From a virus: a stretch of DNA of 46,131 nucleotides. Shown here piece after piece: positions 27,901-34,800 of this stretch; within the stretch, counting starts at the first letter, position 1, and the number at the start of each line of letters is the position of its first letter. The notes beneath the pieces are model-generated. The model ran no database searches. It was not told where the DNA came from and worked only from the letters and a program-made list of their open reading frames with translations. Both the position numbers and the translations under genes were made by a program. The DNA lies in IMG/VR virus record IMGVR_UViG_3300021963_004615, positions 1-46,131 of that record. One strand, written 5' to 3'.

Positions 27901-28888
27901 CAATTTGTTTAGGGTTGAGAACTTGATCTGTTTTGTTATAGATGTCTCTTACAGTATACTTACCATCATTAGTTTTTCTAGCAACTCTTAAGAATTGGTA
28001 AATAGGTTTACCATTCTCTTTAGTGGTGATGTCTCCGTTGTCATCAAAGTACATTGTTTGCCCAAACTCATTAGTAACTAGTAAGATTACTCTTTGCTCT
28101 ACCTGTGCAATGTTAGGGTCTATATCTTCTTGCTTGATCTTTTTTTCTTTAAGCTTTTTTCTGATACTTCTTGATTCAACAATTTGTTTTAATGTATCTG
28201 CATCAAGCAAAGAATAGTTTGGTCCAGTTGCAAATTGGTCTAGATTAGATGCCTTAAACATCAATCTGTTACCATCAATAACAACTCCGTTTGTAGGATC
28301 TGTCATGTTTTGAGCAGCTTGTATCTTAGCTAACCCTTTGATAATGTGCACCTTATCTTGTGCAACAGTTTCTACATAGACAAAACCTTTGCGCTTCTTG
28401 TTAGGATTGATTGTAACAAAGTTTTGTAGAGTACCACTCATTGGACTCCAGGTTTGGAATCTAGTTGGTTCTTTAACTTTTACTTCAGCAGGAATAGGTA
28501 CTTCATTTACCTTAGCTTTCAAAGCTCTCTTCTGTTTAATCTCAGCTTTTTTTTGAGCTTTGTCAGCCTTAACACTAAGTGTGTCAATCACATTGGCAAT
28601 ACCATTATCTGCCTTAAACCTTTTGTTAAGCTTTTGTAGAGCAGTAAGATTAACACTCTCTAGCTCTTCAAAGTATGTATTTGCCGCATCAATAATCAAT
28701 CTTGGTACAGACTGTAAATATTTAGCAGCTACCTCAGGTGAAGTAGCTTCCGCAAACTTTTTATACATGTCTTTCAAGTATGCCTCATGGTCAAAATTAT
28801 CTTCCTTAGAAGATGCTTTTAATTGTGCAGTGATGTGTTTGTATAGTAAGCTTACAATCTCAGGATTATTGATTGAACAAGTGATCAT
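15911..28888 (-). CDS. Giant multidomain virion RNA polymerase (polyvalent protein)
   Basis: 4325 residues. In order: a lysine-rich N-terminal region; a zincin metallopeptidase with HESWH at 878-882 and a possible third ligand at Glu922-927; a single-chain RNA polymerase with first-barrel features GDGMAYMTFDAYR (Asp2068) and FDSGSKGA (Lys2177), and the metal-binding DFDGDK (Asp2508, 2510, 2512) preceded by GPRIPND; an ART-PolyVal-like domain (about 3575-3715, GFYFTTKKGAEDW to FEPEQIHILG); a SLOG-like nucleotide-binding domain (3738-3915, SGGAAGSDTQW, GGTGYAVEMA); and an AlkB-like Fe(II)/2-oxoglutarate dioxygenase (3950-4170; His4075, Asp4077, His4133, Arg4162, Arg4168). The crAss-like phage phi14:2 virion RNA polymerase is the model: packaged, injected and used for early genes. 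This protein is about twice that size. The start is coupled to the previous gene by TAATG. Confidence 0.93.
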   Translation of the reverse strand: MITCSINNPEIVSLLYKHITAQLKASSKEDNFDHEAYLKDMYKKFAEATSPEVAAKYLQSVPRLIIDAANTYFEELESVNLTALQKLNKRFKADNGIANVIDTLSVKADKAQKKAEIKQKRALKAKVNEVPIPAEVKVKEPTRFQTWSPMSGTLQNFVTINPNKKRKGFVYVETVAQDKVHIIKGLAKIQAAQNMTDPTNGVVIDGNRLMFKASNLDQFATGPNYSLLDADTLKQIVESRSIRKKLKEKKIKQEDIDPNIAQVEQRVILLVTNEFGQTMYFDDNGDITTKENGKPIYQFLRVARKTNDGKYTVRDIYNKTDQVLNPKQIARLTYNKEADGEPNAYLRMVENVQQEQMKELYDLQEKALKNQAPLLPITGITNGIPANLTATRISLKDLLNFPNMTKNVYRTIKTTSKGTDKLESGEATIKINGTVFKLDRPLITEDIATEIAQVLTNPKIEYAAKKKFVDQFLPTSLDIDGKTRKYKIVYDPSELYLYFNIYKDHGFKNPVGKGKNLSNSILVKAAPEELKAMQDDIVKVLMEGGFDLYGKRSFISYDNDGLASKKYLRYENGKFVSKSYTDFLSQSEADILITGADPGFYNYVVNFDTPESLLGNAIENTSDVNIKPTAYKNTKDRVVERLKEGEEISGKIDQFFTKKTLWDVFEQDGNQISFYNISDRKLTDDDKGKTVTLVLNPEIKTKDGKVFTDVVQVYLGTEFIGNVAETDFAPEKEVKTPERVEKKTKEATEADIIDNVTVPGAQNPTNVNSAVGKIFTEDNIDDIDLDDDIFKGLDRKGFKKEFINPVKIREAKRWWNSPEIAPLRNLISLQHAANLVNSDVYATFIAHASNLADPNGKIASINVNTSKGSVYQNLTIYHESWHAFSQLFLTKDQKIALYNELKNYTTPEGNQPYATKSFRELEEMLAEDFRDYVKTGKAKKNAPKRNSIFRRIVEFLQQLFGKVLKKFNKKEVQIDSLNSPMAKELFDKLYLGKFNSYSPLIDNVMMYELDRGVRQVTNPREDALSPQDSELAVDSIDSIFSQLIDDIYTKRKQAAELKGELDNGLKAASIVMLVEPAKRAWMYEKAKGRLEAKLKAEQDKLETTEADIDFNSINTIGELKKQAAAVIKAKNGEDKYVFLASQIKDFTNLSASNKKGQRVRGENYYDTIKIVGDFYTHNTIKKGKGPADIIIVSKLADAEAQFENYKASKAKNFTKITINPKINDIVLTENQEFVRDNVRILQQILGNWGDEKSGMVKYHMEKSDYEIGRAKYEVGYNEPVNEEGETVDAEVNVGTEEMNNDLLQGKLSLQQMMSKETTYLLKSLFKVNKDGSTPTNRLGFKERADFNTVFSILARTIGGERDRYVAYEKLKEESEKFPEIKQLFDTKYPNPSTTKNKFEIEISRRFLQDFGKPRIKYMQLFAFVDEDTKGYNFQVKESSLSIDNTLNRWEAGFKSSPKTEYISKTAENVSMANLNALVKKFSTNDELAPKDSIEFAKAIGIGLDSNDNIKNAIEENPDYYGLAYIFDVVKGFQELGKSEQLTATELKYLKMFVENPIQTLREGIPANIITTIKGSVKELTQLKRLAELQTKYGYDSATTAVIRANGNTAYQDMNWSTFAAKVYAINAVTDIKQLWTDSRYNYMSYLDPTINTHTRHLKMISSLFDDGVKIDGKSLLYAAVDGTSMKDASGDDVGNNTTELDPYSKFLQEFHTMNLAGVAEFPRTSEKKFSYGVKVMGGIEGNPVGTITKGSDKNLYVDLNMFTKLDVKGRSQGEMYAIGNYLFGYLQGEFDRIKNFRGPLKDQYLRATGYNNKVLDDDGNTVFAGQVFSAFDNVLKPETKKALYQLAEEQIDVDLIDYLNGNQLKTDIVNEMLAYFNEKTQQLDELFLSKFKFISKSMFEKLGYKAEELTNQKLSELRNNPTIVNQLLKAYQYNDWIHKYESSIIMFGDHAQWNHDKEDWSKRIPGLTSDGTGFIFDEGMATFINDVFNKETYATKLSEKTGKEYDNYRFSETINTSVIRDAVRKSIYLKDMIEAWREEYDEAGYSTEEIEKMLINDIKAYEEMKEGDGMAYMTFDAYRTLHETGRGWSLAQEELYQKIINGETVNPKTVREYFSVYKLHYFGAVKNDILPITAMHKFAVIPLIPGVNAKEGSELDKLHKMMLKQDVQYVTFDSGSKGANLTADGTLDDIFTNDTDKAIKDKLDAEGEYEFQLTKNPIYLANLKEVTVINEHFKGELPIATQTRGIIIDNLYSNGEVKNAKNAELLNSYNQTIRDYTDILKEDLLNEVGFEFIDGQYVGNLTEFVEVIRRELENRDTPQHLVKLINTTEDRQLAMDLSLHPESDSIEKLLMSFVQKGLIKQVTNGEPLVQTPSTFTNGIWDTEYAVLTDPEEIKKLLGTNTLPFYIRNKGKRSTEMKVAVALQGDYVNLLNAKDLDGVTVGDIDRLNELIKDPVWFEKHREALTMFGPRIPNDATSTIEAATVWHFLPEAFGNSIILPTEIVGKAGSDFDGDKLFMNMTNINSDGSLPQPIENFKSVLAQTKALEKEAAENNKKLPEGMMSSRKLISIQKKYLQNKYKNISVEILMLPENYAYLTKPNGTYLVDKYVEGLEKNKVGYDKYKNAHKQPAKKSVKGETVTSPTRMFEAAHNLYVHEANLSLEPSLGIMAKLSKGHPIYKSIGAKMPASYRVISFNKRLNRSIESGIKLPVVMRFAHNETTNSKGETVISLGGERTQLGTRISDVISHGLQGILDRAKNPFPFVLQLVPEGMDVFSYMIQAGVSEEEIFYFLNQPLVKQYFENQKIQNSAYYEILNPGKNATKSQAYTGLIEKVLDSQGKDAVKAISDKVNEAKLRALLDVLKVKNLDKTFSIALSGKTPADIKLSTLIKALNDKSIKASDVMKIALSKDDMSVNNYIYGYSSKLASAENYVFFTDWLSKNYLPNGKINMSVLDNAVQKNDSKSMQALAIFMNFIELEKQFRGMKDLQQQFSPDTAKLTTVQQVIKRMEMYKELAKSSAIDQEFLTKLFKESIISSFNQDELIRDIITPLFGLKLNDTVTDFINATLLDPAESATIRRKFGFGVDGQERFTNQFNNGYINSIFQNYQSNFTNKNGEFVNFPDVYDTQDVIVDDTIPYDAIVVKEGIAINTKQIEKDYATKAYLTINEDPDNYASRGLDTFTLKQDPFDTLASYYRYVIERAVLRQNNPIESLEENKAYKRLVETMGEEAGYESFLSEKALMKSFNYAYIMGKTKYSYTDAVMGIINEFESLNIKETYPILANLSPAPNKENVKILQLNNNKEAQGNLATAYYTNLKQLADRTIDKVNNRADNERISEIFNVFSLMMYYQHGVGKSKLSFNKVLDPAAYKNLMVRASQQFQNNYLNNESLSRVLAVVSNQARFKNYLVDTEGFRNKEYANTVVPVSKNSFEVPANFTPGKRVVFEEDVNAFLDRVSKNGGKKPNKHFTAKSTFSAFYNNGTGKREPMPQSAIWVLNDNGLYDMIDQDPESGEVYYQNVDLTTGLQMIGQVEGGEEGPLEKSIEVKEGVQDVFDSNPELASIGTLEQYSQYLDTIFPNSKLKDIVYRNETKKKGSLFNNFRKGKDTTKFDNGFYFTTKKGAEDWSGWRWMQLAGSEEEDTFDNKIFQYILNTTNPVTESFKQYFEDNPDKGFKFYKEEVEEAIKNNNDALIAKDVKDISNEDQFIVFEPEQIHILGTEQDIEGFKSFVSKISTQPSTGVKPADFTNHSGGAAGSDTQWDIIGKEFGMVNNKHYYTGVKGPGNAPLGNEDITDLPIAIEGASKVAQAAKQMWGYKYTTMKDQRLIRNWAQVANSDAVFAIGTLGKEGDIWKGDEKSNEPRKLLKFAVQGGTGYAVEMAIQAGKPVYVFDQVRNQWYKNLNGEWSKSEVPVLTKNFAGIGTREINKAGKQAIRNVYEKTFSEATQSTETPKGEEVKPGIYVNQGALTKEEQLELFNYLKPFIEEQGAKTNKGANASKMIGLGLRWDYKSNNPGKQAVNIPDVINPGNKNKYGYYTESINGQPLGEISSRFRELMQKASGVDMTNYDGAIINLYEKDTFISSHNDVDESRSAINYPVIGINIGGPGNFSIESRDGDPKKLDLQDGTAYVFGVNGVNREVWHRTFPTPQKSFLPALTTKLDGKSYPAGSYRITITMRRVMPIKPGVPQTTKLNNQAEGPVKDERTIEEDMMMFQELVKANKGELPKSFMSGSRKWTINQYGNYDLVDATTGDIYQRNVNMETGLSEPEASQEETLDPAKKESALTKIQDMVKNQQLAEQLAIIGYDVKDLLNNLVKAKTMEEYNKVMEILDKLC
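16150..16230 (-). repeat. Internal module, copy 2 (C-terminal end of the giant protein)
   Basis: Encodes WTINQYGNYDLVD...TGDIYQRNVNMETGL around Trp4226. It matches a stretch near Trp3489 in the same protein at most positions, with the shared pattern W-x-[LI]-N-x-x-G-x-Y-D and Y-x-[QR]-N-V-x-x-x-T-G-L. Confidence 0.75.
18330..18430 (-). repeat. Internal module, copy 1 (before the ART-like domain)
   Basis: Encodes WVLNDNGLYDMID...SGEVYYQNVDLTTGL around Trp3489, preceded by a helix (EEDVNAFLDRV) that also has a counterpart before copy 2 (EEDMMMFQELV). The two copies bracket the ART, SLOG and AlkB-like domains. Confidence 0.75.
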
Positions 28889-31800
28889 TACTGACAGTTT
28901 TTAATTTCTTTTATTAAATCTTTTTCAATTGAAGCAAGGCTTTGTTTCATACCTTCTTCATGTGCTTTGTCTTTAAGTGCAGGTGTTGTGATAAATTGAT
29001 CTACAGTGCCCTGTGATTCTTCAAGATGACTATCCTCTACAGGAGTAGTTTCATATGAAGTATCTTCTGGTTTTTCTCCCATCATTTCTTGTTCAGTTAA
29101 ATAATCTCTGCCAAGTGTATCCATTCTGTGGGTAGTTGGTTTGCCGTTTGCATCAGCTAAAACCACAGTTCCATCATCATTTATTTTGTCAACAGTGTAT
29201 TCATCAAAGTTATCATTTTTCTTATAAATTTTTGTGCCCACAGGGTAGTTATTTTCAAGCTCACTACCAACAGATTCAAACTCTTCAAGCTCTCCTTCTT
29301 CCTCCATATCTACTGGAGTTTCAAACATTTCTTCAACATAACCTGTCATGTCTACAATAGCCTGTTTCATGGCATTGAAGTCCGTGATTTTAGTAGTTAC
29401 AGTTTTCTTCTCAGTGTCTTTGATGTATGGAGAGTTTAATAGCTTCTCCAGCTTCATTAACTCAAGATCTAAAATGTCTATTGCAGGTTTAATATAACCC
29501 TGGTCAAGATTTTCTTTGATGTCTTCTAGTACAGAAACAGTGCTTACATTAGAAGCATGCCATTTAGTATTAAACATCAAGTTAAAGATCTCTTTTTGGT
29601 AGTCAGCTAATTCTGCAGCTTGTTTATCAGTAGCACTGTTTACCTTAAGATACTGAATTCTTTTGACACTTTCATGAATTAATTCAGATACTTCTGAGCT
29701 ATTATACTTATCAATAGTAATTGCATTATACTCTTCATCTGTTAGTATGCCAGAAAGATGTAATGTTTCAGCTGCAATTAATTGTCCAGCAGTAGGCTCA
29801 CTTGTTCTGTTTGCAAAGTATTCTTCATGAGTATTAAATCTGCTTTCAAATTGCTCATCTGCTTCCAACTGCTCTTGAATAAACTCACTGTAAGGATCTA
29901 AGTCAATCTCATCAAAACTAACATTAGTTTTAAGCTTGCTTAGCTTATCAGTTATCTTATCAATTCTTTGTTGGCTGCTGTCTTTAGTTGTTTGATATTT
30001 GTTGATCACATTGTTGATCACACGCATGCTTCCTTCTTTGTTTAAGTCAGCTCTCTTAAATTTAATTAAGTTAGTCAACTCATCAGGAATAGCAATATTG
30101 TTTTTAGCAGCAAACTCAGTCATGTGCTTCTCAATACCATCTAATGTTTTTACATTGGCTTTAGTATTTTCAGCAGTAACTTTATCCAATTGAGCTTTGT
30201 AAGAGTCCATTTGTTTTTTAGCAACAGACTCAAGACCTGGAATTAGTTTAACAGCACCTTGCGGGAATAAGATATTAAGTTTATCTTGAACAGGCTCTCT
30301 GTATAATGGAATAAAGAACTTGTATGCTTTGTCATTAGTCTGTTTAAATACTAATTGCCCAACATCATTTCTTTTATATGAGCCATCTAGGTTCTTTTCA
30401 TACTCTACAGTATTGTAAACAGCTTTATTAGTTGGTTGTCCTGCAGTAACCATTTGATTAGTTTCGGCATTAGAACTTCTTTCAATAGGTAGTAAAGCAA
30501 TAGTTACAGGAGCCTCAATCATGTTCTCTAACATAGTAGCATAAGCACCTTGTTGTAAGGTATACTCTTCTCTTTTAGAATACACTTTATCCTCTTCAGT
30601 TCTTTTTACTTTGTTGAAGTTTCTCCACTTAGTAGCAGTACCAGTCTTGATATCCACAATCATGATACCATCTTCTGTTGCTAACAATAAGTCAATCTCC
30701 CCAGCAATTCTATCTTTAGAACCATCAGGTCTTGTGATATCTGAGTCATAAACAACTAAATCTCTACCAATAAGATACATCTCACCAGCATCAACCATTC
30801 TTTTGATTTTAGTCAGGAAGCCTGTACTCTCATCAAATAAACTGTCATATGCTTCTTGGCTAATTAGCTTCTCATTAAACACAGGTTTAGCACCACTCTC
30901 TAAATAGTCTTTAGCAAGGTCAGCAAAGTTACCTGCAATTCTACCATCCTCAAAACTCTTCTCAGATATCATATCCATGATGATATCAAAAGTTGTGTGA
31001 GTGTTTATAGTTTCAGCCGGAGCAGTTGTTGCAGGCTGTTCTAAAGCAGCTAGTTCTGCATCATATTTAGTAGTATCCTGTTTAATTGTTACATACATTT
31101 TATCCCCTAATACAGGGCTAACAATAGTTACAACAGTCTTAAACCTTGAGCTAGTAGGACTTCTTTCTACTTTTTGTACTGTAATTATTGTATCATCAGT
31201 TAAATCTGGCCAATCCTCAAATAGTTTTTCATAATCTTCATCTAGTGGAAATTCTTCTTTGAATTCTTTAAAAGTCATTCTTCTACCTCCTGAAGAAACT
31301 CTAGTATCTCCAATCTTTGCTCCGTACTCTGTTACACTAATTATTACACCCTCTAGATCTTTTATAGAATTAGTTTGAGTTGTAGTTATTGTTTGACCTT
31401 TTGTGTTCCCTTTTTCTACAATTTCAGAAGATATTACTTTTGTAATTTTTGTTTCTGTATCAACTGGTGCAGCAGGTTGATCACCTTTTATTTTAGAATC
31501 AAGTTCAGCAAGCTTAGGATACAACTCAGCTCTCTGTTGGATTAGGTTCTGTACTCTTGTAGCATTACCATCTTCTTCAGCCTTTTCAATGTCAGCATTG
31601 ATCTTATCAATTTGCTTGAAGATCTTGTTTTGATCTTTCTCAAGTTTAATTTGCTCAACAGTCTTGCCATTAAGTGACTTTAACTCAGCTTCAACTTCAT
31701 CAAGAAGATCTTGATTCATTCCAGGTAAAGAGTCTGTTTCTAAAAGAGCAGACATCTGAGACATAAATGAACTTATAGACTTATCATTAAGACCTAACTC

Positions 31801-34800
31801 ACCAATAGTAAGGTTAAATGCTTTCTCTACAGCTTGTTTACCTGTGTACTCATACTCTTCTTCAATAACATCTTGTATGGCATTAGTAGTTCTTCTGTGT
31901 ACAAGACCATCAACACGGTATGCTTTTTCTCCAGCTTTTAATCCGGTTACTGGATCATCTGCTGTCAACAAGTATCCTGGCTCAACACCTTTCTGTGCTT
32001 CAAGAAGTTTTTGAATTTTCTTGATACCTTCTTTAATAACAGGTGAGAATCCAGCAAGTTGTCTTTTTTGGATAACAGTGTTTAGGGTTTTGATATCAGT
32101 CTTATAAGCTCTCTTAATATCTTTACCTTCTTCAATTTCTTCAGGAGTAGCCATAAGCTCATCCTTTTCCATTTCAGTAATTCTATCATTTAAGTTATCT
32201 CTGTATCTAATTAACTGAGGTAAAGTATAATCTTTAGTGTCAATATCTTCTCCTTCAAAAGTAAATACAGCATCCTCTTTTGCAACAGGTTTGTTTTGCT
32301 TATTGTATTTATCAAAGTATTGTTTGTTTTCCGGAAGTTTTGTCCACTCTTCAAACTCTTGATTGAATACCTCAGGATCATCATATAGTCTTTCCTTTTC
32401 TTCTTCATCAAGTGTTTCTACATAGTCAGTATATTTTTCATACAGCATGTTTCTGAACTCTTTCAAGTCTGCTGTGTTTAAATCAGTATTCTGATCTATC
32501 TCTTCAAACTCTGCTTCATCCTCAAGGATTTTCTTATCCTCATTGTAAGCATCTAAGATTGCATCTCTCTTTACTTTAAAGGCATCTTCAATCTTCTTTA
32601 CTTCAGCTGGATTAGGTTGTTCCTCATAAGTAAACTTCTTAGCCTCTGTAAACCTAACTGAGATGTCTTCTAAGTCTACATAATCTCCTTCTGGACCCTC
32701 AAGTCTAACATCTCCATTAGCATCCTTATAATAGATTATAGGAGCTGTCATGTTTTTGTAAGACAGTTCTACATACTGCTCATTCTCAAGTTGGTCATAG
32801 ACTTCATCAAAAGATAAGGTTTTGTTTTTACCTTTCTTTTTCATGTTCTCTCCATCAACTCTTACTTGCTCAGTAGGTAAAGCAGCTATAGCAGCTTCTT
32901 TTTCAGTCTCAAGGTCAGCCAGTTGTTTCTCATAATTAGCTTTTACTATACCTGTTTTTTTAGGTTTAGCTTTTGATTTAAGCTCAGCTCTTTTCTTAAA
33001 GAACTCTTCATATATCTTTACATACTCCGGGCTACCTTCTAAATAAATTTCTTGAGTAGTGTGGTTGTATATCTCTTTGGGAGGCATGTTGCCTTTACCT
33101 AAGTAAGCCAACATGTCTTCTTGACTCATTACATAACCCGCATCATATAACTTATTTAAGAAAGCATTATCTCTTACCTTACCTATCTCAGATGAAATAA
33201 GGTCTTCATAGTACTTAATTCTTTTGTTATACTGGTGATCCATCCACTTAGCATTTTTGGATACTAAGTCATAGAAGTTCTCAGGATTATGCAAATGGTC
33301 AATATACTTAGCTAAGCTTTGTCCTTCTTGACCAAGCTTGTAGTAATCCATTAACAATTCAAAGGCTTCATCCATGTCTCTATCAAAGACAATCTCTCCT
33401 TTATCCTTAGCTAGTGATTTGATGTAGTTGTTGTGAGCTTTTTGTAGGTTGTCAATAAAAGCTTCTTTCATTTGAGAATCATCTAATGAACCCATCTCTT
33501 GTTCCATTCTGTCAGCAATCTCTTCTGCAGTAGGTTCTCTTTTAAGTTCTTTAGTTAATTCAGCTTTGTACTCTTCAGCAAACTGATGTCTGTTGAAGAA
33601 TAAATCAAATTTAGAATGTGCATCAGCATACTGTGATAGAACCTCTATCTTAGACTCAAGTGCTTTTATTTTCTTAGGATCTTTTGTAGTATCCATCTCC
33701 ATCTGAAGTTCCTGAGCTGCTAGTGCAATCTCATTAACCATTTGATCTGGTTTGAATAAAAGAGCTCCTTCAGTGTAACCTGCTTTTTGTAGTTCAGTAT
33801 TTGATAAATACTTTTCTTGGATAGCAACTCTTCTTCCCATAGCATCTTTAAATGCTTCATTGAAGAATACTAAGTTTTTAATGGCTGTGTGATGAGCATT
33901 GTAGGCAAGTACTTTTGCTTTATACTCATCAGAGTTTTCATCTAGACCAAGTGTTTTTGGATTTGCCGGACTTGGAAAAAGTTTTTCTCCTTTATCATAA
34001 GTATCATTGATACTATCAATTCTTTGAATTGCATTATCAATGCGTGCTCTATATTTGTCAGCATCTTTTACATCAATACCAATAGCATCTGCAAACTCTT
34101 CATCAGTAGCATCCTTTAATGATTCTAGCTTTTCTTTAAACAAATATGTAGAACCTGTACTTCTCATCAAGTCAATGCCTTGGATATAAGATTCCATCTC
34201 AGCATCTAAACCAGCTTTCTTACTACCAGAATTCTTTATCTTACTGATAAGGTCTTGAGCTCCTACATTAAAATGCACATCAGAGAAATGCTCAGCTAAG
34301 CTTTGGTTATTCAATTGCTCAATTAAACCCTCTGTTATATTCATTTGTGCATTCTTCCACTCAGCATAACCCTCTTTATCAAAGATTCTATTGTAGGAAG
34401 AACTTAGAAAAGGAACAGCATTGTTTAATGGACCGGCTAATGTACCCATGAATAAACCTGAAGCAAATGTCTCAGCACCTTGAGCACTGAACTGGTCTTT
34501 TAATCCATCATAGTAGTAATCTTCCTTAGGTTGTAAGCCTTGTTTAATTACAGCTTTGGAATATAAGCTTGCTTGTAGTGCCGGGCTTTTATATGAGTCA
34601 ATATAATATCTTTCATTTGCTTGAGCAATCACCTCTTGCAAGTTCTCTTGGACACCTTCTATAAAGTTTGCTTTAAAGTAACCCACAGTATTTGCTACTG
34701 ATTTGTAGATAGGGTCTTTTGTCCAGCCTTTTGCCCAAGTAGCAAGATTTCTTTTTTGGAATTCAAATGCTTTAGTAGCTTGGTTGTATATTACTTTACC

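Noticed and set aside
15911-28888. Inteins inside the giant proteins
   Set aside because: I found no stretch with an intein-type Cys/Ser start together with a His-Asn-Cys/Ser/Thr end; the chain reads as continuous domains.
13135-28904. Numerous plus-strand open frames opposite the giant genes
   Set aside because: They are Ser/Phe/Leu-rich mirror frames of the minus-strand genes with no recognisable domains or start signals.
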